This document shows, piece after piece, positions 24,479 to 34,884 of a stretch of 64,000 bases of DNA. Positions within the stretch are counted from its first letter, which is position 1, and every line of letters begins with the position of its first letter. Where the stretch lies: assembly GCA_002914805.1 (NCBI GenBank), contig JXTB01000041.1:572220-636219 (forward strand), read 5' to 3'. A program made the position numbers and the translations under genes. The DNA comes from Parasponia andersonii. Its lineage: Eukaryota; Streptophyta; Magnoliopsida; Rosales; Cannabaceae. Under the pieces are notes generated by a model. It was given only the letters and a program-made list of their open reading frames with translations, was not told where the DNA came from and did not search any database.

Positions 24479-24838
24479 CTATGTTTGGTAGGGAGGATGG
24501 AGATGAGTAGAGGAGGCAAAGAGAATTCATTTGTTTGAGAAGAGAGGCTGAGAGAGGGAGACGAGAGGTGGAGAGAGGATCTCCTTTTGGCCCACCATTT
24601 TGAAAAATGAGGATTCAATCTTTACTCTATTTTTTTTAATGTGAAATGATAAATATGTTAACATTAAAAATTATTTAAAAGATAATAGAATGAATAATAT
24701 AGTAATTTTATATTATTTATTTTATTTTCTATCTTTCTTATCAAATAATTTTCAAAGATCAACTATTTCTCTTTTATATTTCTCATCCTCCCTAAACTCT
24801 TTTTCTTTCACACTCTTTTTCCTTCCTACTAAACATAG
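24479..24838. mobile_element. MITE candidate, about 360 bp
   Basis: CTATGTTTGGTAGGGAGG at the left end is matched inverted by CCTTCCTACTAAACATAG at the right end (two mismatches in 18). The interior has no coding frame. TSDs are unclear, so the superfamily (PIF/Harbinger or hAT) is not assigned. Confidence 0.6.
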
Positions 24839-24839
24839 T

Positions 24840-27110
24840 ATAAATAATTAAGAACATATTAAACTATAATAATCATTTCTAAATATATTTTACTTTTTCA
24901 TTTAACTTTAAAGAACGAACAAGGACTTCAAATAAAAATTAAAATTTAGCTAAGATTATATTTCAATCTGAAGTGGATTGAAATTTGAAATATGCATAAT
25001 ACGATTTTAGTATAATACTGGATTATATTGATTTTTTTATAAATTTAAAAGTATATTGTAAATTAAATTTAAAATTTAAAATCTTTTAAATATGAAAACC
25101 CTTTTATAAATTAAATAAATAAATAAAATTGTTTGAAAGTAGGATTACATTACAAGGTTTACCAATATTGGAGTGTGGGATTAGGAAGACTCATTAATAT
25201 TGGAGCGTGAAAGCAGTAAGCTCATATCGTTTTTATGTATCTCAATTTAAATTGGGCCCAAAAATAAGAATAGGACTAGAAATGAATTGTCTATCTTTAT
25301 CTTAGTTCTTATTCTTATGGCTCACTCATCTTCATGACCCCATTTTTTCACGGAGAGAGAATGAGTGTGGTGATGGGATAGAAGTGTGACTAATTATTCA
25401 ATCAATTTTGGCGTTTTTAGGGTCAAATTATACATTTCAAAGCGTCGTTCTTTTGCACTTTTCAAATGCTAAAAATATATATATGGGAATTTTCACATGC
25501 GTGTGAATTTAGGGAAAAAAACAAAAAAAAGAAAGAGGTGAGGATCATCAACTATCATAAAAGAGTGATTTTGATGTTAGAGGAGAGAGAACAATGTGGA
25601 GTAAGCTTTCAAGTGGGGCCCAGATCAGTTCTTCCATTACCTTTGATACAAGTTGATGACAATGTCATTGATATCAGTGATACTTAGTATAATAACGATA
25701 TATTTATATATTATTAGATGATTTTAGCTAATAAATTGAGTTTAGAAAATTTGAATACAAATTCAAGTCGGTGACCATCTCTAGTCTGTCAAATTATCCA
25801 CGTCATCGACGAGTGCAGTGCACGCGGACATTTGTACTATAGGAGAAGCGCGTGTATATACAAATCCTTTAAGAACAGTCAACACTTGATCATGTGAATA
25901 GAATATTATATTATATCGCGGTCTGCCACGTGGATAGCTAAAGTAATAAGCATCTGATCATCTTTTAGCTTGTTTGGGTTTTACATTACTTACCGACCTG
26001 TGACGGAAGGATCGTCTTAGAAAGGTAGTTCTAGTCCTACTCTTCTTTTTGTTTTCCCACTGAATCTCGTACAATAAGTTTGTTTAGTTTAGTTTTTTGT
26101 TTTTTGTTTTTTTTGTTTTTTTTTTGTTTTTTTACTGTAAATAATAATTCGCATTGATAATTTGATAAGATAACGATGTGTATAAAATCATTCTTTTTGG
26201 TACAATTACGCTCAACTGCAAAATCTCCTTTGAATATGAATTTCACTTAAATTTAGTTCATATAGTAAATTGTACGACAAGAAAATAGACGAATAATTAT
26301 TAGTATCCCTTTCCTTTAAAGAAAAAATAATAATTGGTATCTTTTCTAAACAAAGCACAGTAACTTCAATTTCTAGTAAATATGATATTCACAAAGGTTT
26401 TTCCTATATCCTTTTTTAACTTAAAAATACGTTTAGTAATATGTTACGAAAAATTTTGTGAGAGAGAATAGTCGAGATAAATATAGGAGATTAAAAAATT
26501 GAGCTGTTCATTCTCAATTTCACTAATTATGTTTAGGTCGTGAATTTTTGTGTTATGTATGTATACTTAAACATGTGAATAAATACGAAATAATAAAATG
26601 CTCCTAACATTTGCATTCTCATTATTCTCTATTAAGGAATAGTACACGTAACTTTAATAAATTAGTAACTATGCTATAAAATATTGAATAAGAAACACAC
26701 TCCAACATGCTATAGATATATTTTAGTTTTTTTTTTTTTTTTTAAGAAGGTTACAAGTATTGTTGTAGTGATTTTTCGAACATCATAAACTGCAAAAGTA
26801 TGCAATCTTAACGGTTAATAAATTCACTTCTTTATTTCCGACGGATCATTTCTCTTATTATCGTAAATTTTCTTTCAATATAGGGCACGAGTTAAGTATG
26901 TATTTTTTTTTTGCAGATATTAGTTTGTTCAATTTCATCATATACATATTTTTATAATAAAAATTAGAGAGAAAAATATTAAATAACGTTTATTTATTGT
27001 TATTATTTTTTTTCAACTATTCAAACTATTGATAATCATTAGATAATAATTAAAGGGCTGAAAAAAAATCATGTATCGATATGCAAAAATAAAAAAAAAA
27101 AACTATTGGA
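24840..27110. other. AT-rich intergenic DNA
   Basis: No gene recognised. One CCACGTGG G-box lies near 25927-25934 with no gene nearby to serve. Short open frames at 25466-25687 and 26037-26246 have low-complexity translations and no family resemblance. Confidence 0.45.
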
Positions 27111-27116
27111 TTATAT

Positions 27117-28068
27117 CTCTATGTTAAACTATAGTAATTTTAATACCAAAACTTTCTGAACTTATAATAATTTAATAAAAGTAATCATGAACTCATTTTT
27201 TTTAGTAAAATCCCGCAAAGTTTCTTAATATTAATTTTGTTAGAAAATAAATGTGTTTTTGTTAGTTTTTTTTAATTAAGTCGTCGTTATGTTATTTGTA
27301 GTTTTTAGGTCCTTATTCTTATATTTTTGTTTCACGTTAATTCTTTTTAATATTTTTTTATCCAAAACTACATTTAATTAGCACTTGCCCAAAATGTGCT
27401 TGTTTGGTTATTGTTTTCATTCAAGATAGATTGAAAAAATTATAAAATTTTATATAGTTCAAATATGGATCTACTTTAGTCCAAATCTTTATATACTTAG
27501 AAGAGAAGCATATGAATACATAAATCAAAATAGATCTATATTTTAACCATATAAAATTTCGACAATATATGTCTCATAAATTGTCAATATATGTTTTATA
27601 AAATCAGAATGACAAAAGATAAAATTGATAGCATATTTATATACATTTCTTTTAGTTATGTTAATGCTTTGACCAAAATAAACCTATATTAGAATTATAT
27701 AAAATTTTCTAATTTTTTACATTAATCTTCAACGAAAATGATAATCATTTTTTTTAAAATAATTTATTTTTATTTCCAATTTTGCCTTTGTTGTGATAGG
27801 CACATTTTGGGCGATTACTAGTTAACGGTAGTATTAAGCAAAAAAGATTAACAAATATTAATGTAAAATAAAAATTTAAGAATGAGGACATAAAAACCAT
27901 AAATAAAATAATGGAGATTTAATCGGAGAAAAAACTAATAAAAGTACCTTTTTTCTAACAGAACAAATATTATGGTATTTTATGAGGTTTTGTTTTAAAA
28001 ATTTGAATTCATAATTAATTTTACTAATTTATTTTGAATTTAGGGAATTTTTGTATTAAAAAACCTAA

Positions 28069-28107
<39 letters not shown>

Positions 28108-28115
28108 ACATAGAG
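27117..28115. mobile_element. Foldback-type element, about 1 kb, long inverted arms
   Basis: The left arm from CTCTATGTTAAA (27117) to about 27500 is matched inverted by about 27700 to 28115, which ends TTTAACATAGAG. Paired landmarks are CCCAAAATGTGC near 27396 against the inverse near 27802, and TTTTTAGGTCC near 27303 against the inverse near 27890. The right arm contains a (TA)n tract at about 28073-28103. No transposase frame. The arms are too long for an ordinary MITE, so a MULE-type or foldback non-autonomous element is the likeliest identity. Confidence 0.7.
28073..28104. repeat. (TA)n microsatellite
   Basis: About 15 TA units, inside the right arm of the foldback element. Confidence 0.9.
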
Positions 28116-28458
28116 AATAAGTCGTCTCTCACCCTCGTAGAAAACCAGTACATATCTCCCTCAAATCGTTCAATGTTTTCTTTTTCCCTACCTATTAGAA
28201 GTTATTTTTCAGTGGGAAAGAATTATATTGGTCCATCAGTCTGTCTTTAATGCATATATTTGAACCAATTAAACCTCTCTTTTATATGTGAGAATATGGT
28301 GTTTGAGCAGCTAATTCATAGATTGAAATAGACTTTATCATCTATGATGATTATAGTTCTTTGTCACATTTTTCAAATGATACATGCAAAGATTTAACAA
28401 AATAAATTATGTTCTTAGGAAGAAGTGGAATTTCGAAGATGAAGAATGAAGAATCTCC

Positions 28459-28796
28459 CCAAAATAAATTGGGATAATATCATTTTTACATATTGTATTT
28501 TGATATTTTATTTAATTTGTATCTTGTGTTTTATTTATTATCAATATTGATCTTTAAATTTAATATTTTTGCAAATTTATATTAAGATAATTTGATAAAC
28601 TTATTATATAATCAGTTTTTGTATGATGTATTTTAAAATATTTAAACGACGTGTTAGTAAATTAACGATTCTGAATTGGTGTCAGTATAAATTTATATAA
28701 GATGCAATATTGATAATAACTAAAATACAAAATATAATTTAAACAAAATATCATAATATAATATATAAAAATGATATTATCCCAAATAATTTTGAT
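28459..28796. mobile_element. MITE with inverted repeats of more than 100 bp
   Basis: Left GGGATAATATCATTTTTA (from 28471) and its inverse at the right end (to about 28783) begin arms that continue through a TATTTTGATATTTT block to a TTATTATCAATATTG block. Nearly the whole 338 bp can fold on itself. No open frame and no certain target duplication. Confidence 0.75.
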
Positions 28797-28799
28797 GTA

Positions 28800-29301
28800 T
28801 TGATATAGTGTACCGAATGAAATGGTTGACTTTTCGAAGAAAGAAAAATTTTAAAAAGGGGAAAAAATATTTACATATTAAAAAAATAGAATCAATTTTG
28901 AAACACATAATTGCGTCTAAATGATATCGCCAAGTGCAATATAAGCATCCGCAATGTAATATGGTGAATGAAAACAACAAAAGCCAGTATTATTTTAACA
29001 TAGATCTATTGTAAATGGACAAGTGGGATTCTTTCAAGTTATTATTTAATATTTTTTCTTACATTTCAACCCACATGTCTGCATAGTTGCATTGACAAAA
29101 ATGCATCCGTGGATCTTAAAGAACAAAAGAAATAAAACAATTAGTATATGATTTTGAAATCACTATTAAATACAATCATAGTTCATAATGCATCACACGT
29201 AACATTATTACACTGACGTATACGGCTACTTTTGACATGATACGGCTGTGGCAACACGGTTGATTCTTCTACTTCTTCTTCTTATGCTTCTTCTTTTTTA
29301 A

Positions 29302-29351
<50 letters not shown>

Positions 29352-30763
29352 TAATAATAATTTGAAGGGGTAAGATTCTTCTACTTATACATGTAATTGT
29401 ATGTACTTTTGGTAAATAATGTGAGACAAAATGATAAGCAAGAGTTGACGTGATATTCTCTCCGCTCTTTTTATTTTATAGTGGGTTATATATTGATTAA
29501 TTATGTTTAGTAGATGATGATTTGTATATCTAACCTTCCATATATTTACCTTTCACTGTAAAATATACAATTGTGGGGCCCCTGCCCATATCTTCAAAGC
29601 CCCATTATATTTTATAGAATAAACATAACAATATCGTGTTTTTGTATTGAAAGATAATGATTTAGTCGTAAAATGTTGTAAAAAATTAATTTATTCAAAT
29701 GAAAAGGACCAATTATATATGCTTGTAGCTTCTTTTTTCTTTTATTTGAATAATAAATAAAGAGGTTAGAGGAATATGCTTACAGAGTCACGCATTGTAC
29801 TTAAAAAAGCAGTGGAGACAAGCTTATAATAATTATTCGAACTTAATAGTTAAATAGTGTGACAATGATACGAACTTATAATAATGGTTTTGTAATACTT
29901 GTAGTTTATGGATCATGACATTTGCTTAATGTGATGGATGCTTAAATTTATTTTTATATTGCGCGAATATAATTCTTCAAGATTAACAGAATCTGGAAGT
30001 CTTGCTCTAAAAGAGAAGAATATCTTTTCCATGAAAAACAGAAACAACTTTTATTTGAGGGATTTCAGACTTCTTTTTAAGGGGGGGTATATTGTAGTAT
30101 ATTCACTTGACGTATTTTTTTAAGGAGAATGACGGATTTTTTAAACTCAAGAAAATAAATGTTTTCTTTTTATTTTCATTTATTTATTAACGTTTGAATA
30201 TATTAAGAAGCCTTAGTTTGGTTTTGGTGGTCAATCCAGTAATTAATAGTACCTGCCACATGATTAAGGGCTAATTAAAAACGACTCTATAGGGAAATCC
30301 AAGTTCAACTAGAGTAACCATTGTTAATCTTAGAAAAGAGAACACGAATGGGACTAATTTTGGGCAAAATATTTCTTTTGTTCATCTTTCAAAATTTAAT
30401 ATTTTAAAAATACACTTATTATTAAGAATTTGTTAACTACGAAAAAATTTTAAATAATAATTTTTTCATAATCAATAAATCCTTAATCATGTTCAAGAAA
30501 TATTTGTCAATTCTAAAAAGTACCTTTTTCAGAAAAATGCACATAAAAAAAAAGTAATTTAAATCAAATTAGTCGTATCCACGTGATTTTCTAACCTTAT
30601 CTAGTGACTTATACGCCCTTTGAAAAAAAGATTTGATTGACTGGACTAGCAATACTTAGCATTAATGCTCATTGTCTTTGAATAATTGCTTGTGCCTTAA
30701 ATACTAGTATTTATTTGACCTGGATGGGATGTTTGGCATGGTATAATTTTAGGTTGGAACGAG
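28800..30763. other. AT-rich intergenic DNA with an (AAT)n tract
   Basis: No gene recognised. An (AAT)n/(ATA)n microsatellite occupies about 29306-29360. The last 40 bases (about 30725-30763) are the left part of the MITE-like repeat interrupted by the Gypsy element. Confidence 0.5.
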
Positions 30764-31580
30764 TGTCAGTGATGACGATTTTTATCAGTTTTTCACGTAT
30801 CTCTGAATTACTGACGCTCTATTTATCAATTGTCCACGTATCCTCGCTATCCCAGAGAGCTTCTGACTTCAGATCGGGTCAGAGGAGTGGGGGTAGCCAC
30901 CTGCAAAGACTCTCCAATGCTTAAGTCAGATGTTTATCCCTGAGATTGAATAGTAACGATCAAGTTTTTTCTTTTATTTATAAATTTTTATATATTTCTC
31001 TCTGTATGTGTATACGCTATTTTTTCGTCAAGGGGATGCATGGCTCATATATATAGTCTTGGAACTGAGAACCATCAGGCTCTCAATCCCAGGATCGAGT
31101 ACCTTTTTTCATCATGACTTACTCCAGAAATTACGGGCTGTGGTTACCGTAATTTCCTTTGTATCTTCGTGACCTGCTTTCCGCCGTCCCCTATGGCTCG
31201 AGTTCGGCGGGGGAGAGACTTTGACAAGGCACTATCCTGTCAGGACGATTTGCCCAATGCGCACGCCTACCCAGGATTGCATTAAATACCCTGTCTGGGT
31301 CTGGAGCAGTGCGCTGCCTCCAATGATCTTCTGGTGGAAGACCTTCGAGGCTCTTGACCCCCCAGCTATCGAGGTAAGAATTAGACTGGGCTGAATGTGT
31401 CCAGGGTCTGGGATGGATTCGGCCCTGGCCTCTGACAGCCTACGGGCCCATACGGTATCACGTGCGACTCGTGTGACTTTTAAGCAGTCCTTCTGGATAC
31501 GTGTCGGATAATATGTCCCATGTAACCTGTTATGCCACTTAATTGTCCACGTGGTACATGATCTAAGAGTGGGCCCCACA
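30764..31580 (-). repeat. Gypsy 3' LTR (817 bp, fuller copy)
   Basis: Matches 40265-40978. On the plus strand it runs from TGTCAGTGATGACG to GGGCCCCACA. It retains about 105 bp (31288-31372) missing from the other LTR. Confidence 0.85.
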
Positions 31581-31600
31581 ACTGCCTCCATTTGCCTCCG
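31581..31600 (-). other. Gypsy polypurine tract
   Basis: A minus-strand purine-rich stretch containing AATGGAGGCAGT directly abuts the 3' LTR. Confidence 0.55.
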
Positions 31601-31884
31601 GTCCGCCAATTTGAAGGGTACACGTGGTTCATTACCGTCATTTTTCCCTAATTACTGACATCGGTGACCGCCAACCCGTGTCACAATTTTTTCAAATTTT
31701 GAAATTCTAGTGCTTCAATCTTCCTTGCATTGTTCTCCTCCAGGGAAGACTTTTCAGCTCCTCTTCTCTAAAAGCCGTGCTTATGCTTATTTCTTACTTT
31801 ATCAAAATCTCCAAGTATTCAAACTTTCTCAAAATCTCTTTAGGCGGATAACACCTAAAGAGAGGATTTAACCGCGAAGTTCGA

Positions 31885-33000
31885 GCTAGAGGCGCTCTCC
31901 CTGGAGAATGTAGAGCTCGTTGCTAGCCGTAACATCGTGCAGGTTTGGATCGTCTGGCTGTCACCTCCATGTTTTCGATATCTTTGCTGAATGCTGACTC
32001 CCCTTTCTTATATTCTGCAGCTACCCGTCGTCCAGTCCTTCTATTCCTCTCGTTTCGGTGAGCTGACCAGGCAGCTGAACGTCCGTGCTGTGACAGCTGA
32101 GCAAAGCGAGGCTGCCCTTGCCACGTTGAGGGCGGACTTTGACTTGTACCAGAGCCTGGACGAGGCTAGGGTCAGCAGTTCAGTAGCCCACGCTTTGAGC
32201 GTCAAGAGGGTCAGGCGTAAGGAGCTGCTTGCCAAGTTGGCCGAGGCAAAGGGGAAGGTCTAGTCCCTCAAAGCTGAGGTCCGGAGTCTGCGCTCAGATT
32301 CTGAGGCTGCTAGGCTAGCCTAAGCCGAGCTCAAGGTCAAGGAGCAGGAGCTGCAGAGTGTAGGGCAGAGATGGGGCTGGCTTTCATTGCTCGCGACAAA
32401 GCTGTCGACGAGGCTAAGGAGGCAAGGAAAGCCGAAGCGAAAGCCAAGCTAGAGGCCTATTCCCTGCAGCGCAGGCTCGACTGGTCCAACGAAGTAATCC
32501 GACATCTCTATTTGGATCACAGTAAATTGATGGAAGCTTATATGGAGTTGTCTGGTAAGCGCAGCGAAGATCTCGCCGATATTAACACTCTTTTAATTGA
32601 CTTGTCGCAGTGGCAAGCGGCGGTGAGAGACAGGCTGTCAGATGCAGAGAAGCTGAAGATAAGGTACTAGAGACAGGTAGATATCCTTTCTGCGGAGAGT
32701 TATAGGTCTGGCTGGGAGAACAGGGAATTCGAGAGCCACGCGGAGGTGGTGATGCCAAACCAGTTCGATGAGCAGAAGGGTGTCGAGAGGGACTATTATT
32801 CTGTCAGGTACTATATGCAGCAGTTAGGGGACGAGATTAACATCGTGTACCCTGCTGATGTACTGAAGATGCTCGACGAAGAAAAAGACAGGCCCTCTAC
32901 ATCTGTCTCTGTCGCCAGAGAGATTGTCCCTGCTTTCGGTCTGCCAGAACAAGTCACGGAATATCCTGGGTTCAGCCTGGTCCTGGCGCTTTAACTGGCA
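31885..33000 (+). pseudogene. Antisense ORF of the Gypsy element, coiled-coil protein, broken
   Basis: Plus-strand coding sequence lies opposite to gag-pol, between integrase and the 3' LTR. An exon near 31885-31940 appears to splice at a CAG/GTTTGG donor to a TATTCTGCAG acceptor at 32021. The frame then reads a Leu/Ala/Glu/Lys-rich heptad-like protein (32022-32263, 32371-32670, 32746-32994). In-frame stops near 32263, 32320 and 32670 and a frameshift near 32365 make it non-functional. Downstream AATAATAAAA near 33197 could be its own poly(A) signal. Similar antisense coiled-coil ORFs are known in Tat-group elements; the function is unknown. Confidence 0.65.
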
Positions 33001-33755
33001 GAGAGTCAAGTGCGGTCGTCTTGTCTAGCGACGATTTCAACCCCGAAATGTCGTTCCTTGCCGAAGCTGGTCCAAGCGCCGAAGCTGGCATTGCTCCCCT
33101 CACTAGAGGTAACTAGGGCCCCTCGCTCTTTTGTATATTTGTAAAGTACTGACTGTGTTACGTAAAGCTGACCCTTATTGTAAGCCTTAGTTTAAATAAT
33201 AAAATTCTCACGCTTATCCTATTTTTTTTTTGTTGCTGCCTGTATTCGTGGTCAGGGTCAGACATCATGTACGATGCCATTCCATTGTCAGTAGTGCAGC
33301 CGACCTCTGAGTCTAGCCCAATCATATATAATTTGGAGTTACTAGTAAATTACCCCCGTGCTATGAATGACAAGATTAGCTCTGGAGATCGGGATGTGAA
33401 TTCCGGCTCATCCGGCTTTGAGAATGTGTAATTTCTGTTATGACTTGTCTTAGCAGAATTTGATCCACGCGTATGGCTGGACTTCTCTGACCCTAAATGG
33501 GAACGCACCAGGAATTAGCTCCAGGGATTGGTCGACAACTGCTTAGACCCATCCTACAGAGGAAGAGACCTGGGCTCGGCTCTCACCAGGAGCAAACAGG
33601 GCATTACCACTCCGACATGTCTTTGCGAGTCCGTCCAAGACTTGCTCCTTACAAATAGAGACACTGGGTTCGTGTCCCTGTCGACCATACATCCTGTAAT
33701 TTGAGTAATAGTAAACCAAATTTGGTTTTAATTTCTGCCTTCGCGTCTGTCTTAT
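33001..33755. other. Gypsy internal non-coding region
   Basis: No long frame on either strand. It may contain the trailing exon and terminator of the antisense ORF. A poly(T) tract lies near 33222. Confidence 0.4.
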
Positions 33756-33759
33756 TTAG

Positions 33760-33985
33760 GCCTACTTCTAACGGGTAGGCCTTGGCCTCGTCTACTTTCA
33801 GTCCATGCGTAGCTAAGGCACTCTCTGGGGGGGGGGTCTACTTCCAATGGGTAGACCCTGGCCATGCTTACCTTTGGCTTATGCGTAGCTAAGGTGCTAC
33901 CTGGGGAGGGTCTACTTCTAACAGGTAGACCCTGACCCTATTTACCTTTAGCTTATGCACAGCTTAGGTGCTCTCTGGAGAGGGT
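33760..33985. repeat. About 75-bp minisatellite, 3 copies, in the Gypsy 3' region
   Basis: CTACTTC blocks start at 33762, 33838 and 33912. Each is followed by GGGTAGRCC-like, TTATGCGTAGCTAAGG-like and CTCTCTGG-like segments. Confidence 0.85.
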
Positions 33986-34035
33986 CTTATCACTTAACTC
34001 TTCCCCATCCTACAGGTATTCCTCAAGGGTCGGTG

Positions 34036-34566
34036 GCAAGTTTTTGTCGTGCGGCATATTGCCTTTCGTACGTCCTCTCAGGTCGTCGGCGAGCGACGTG
34101 GTCCCCGTAGTACGATTTTTGCTGAGGTATGCTAGCAAGCATTTTATTGCGTAGCTCATCCTTCTTCGTACATTTTCTCGAGCCATCGACAACCATTTTA
34201 TTACGCGATGTGATTCCCATAGTATGATCGTTATTGAGGTCTGCTGGCAAGCATTTTATTGCGCAGCTCATTCTTCTTCGTACGTTTTCTCGGGCTATCA
34301 ATAAGTATTTTATTATGCGATGTGATTCCCATATTACAATCGTTATTGAGGTCTGCTGGCAAGCATTTTATTGCGCAGCTCATTCCTCTTCGTACATTTT
34401 CTCAGGCCATCGGCAAGCATTGTATTGCACGATGTGATTCCCATTGTACGATCGTTATTGAGGTCTACTGGCAAGTATTTTATTGCGCAGCTCATTTCTC
34501 TTCGTACGTTTTCTCGGGCCATCGGCAAGTACTTTATTGCACGATGTGATTCCCATAGCACGATCT
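34036..34566. repeat. 112-bp minisatellite, about 4.7 copies, in the Gypsy 3' region
   Basis: The GAGGTMTGCTRGCAAG-type landmark starts at 34124, 34236, 34348 and 34460, a constant period of 112. Each unit also holds GCAGCTCATTC, TTCGTACRTTTTCTCG and CGATGTGATTCCCAT. The open frames in this block are products of the repeat. Confidence 0.93.
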
Positions 34567-34884
34567 TTTTTTGCACGAATAGTTCGTGGGGTCTGGCACT
34601 TGGGGCAGACCCTTTTACATAGCAATCCAATGGATAAGTCTGTGCAGCAGACACCTTGACCTATTTTAGAATTAGGCTATGTAATAATATAAGCATTTAC
34701 ATGTATCTCACATGCTGAGCATTCAACGTGTTAGGTAGGTTCTTCCCGATCTTAAGTTCTTTTAGGACGTACGCACCATTGTTAAGTGCTTTGATCACCT
34801 CGTAGGGCCCAACCCAGTTAGAGTCTAGCTTCAAGGAATTTCTTATTCTAACCTTCAAGGCCCAATCTCCGATGTTAAACCGAT

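Noticed and set aside
34036-34566. CRISPR-like regular array
   Set aside because: Contiguous 112-bp units without unique spacers, inside a plant retrotransposon.
34010-34654. Several open frames of 60-103 codons on both strands
   Set aside because: They all run through the 112-bp tandem repeat, and the translations repeat with its period.
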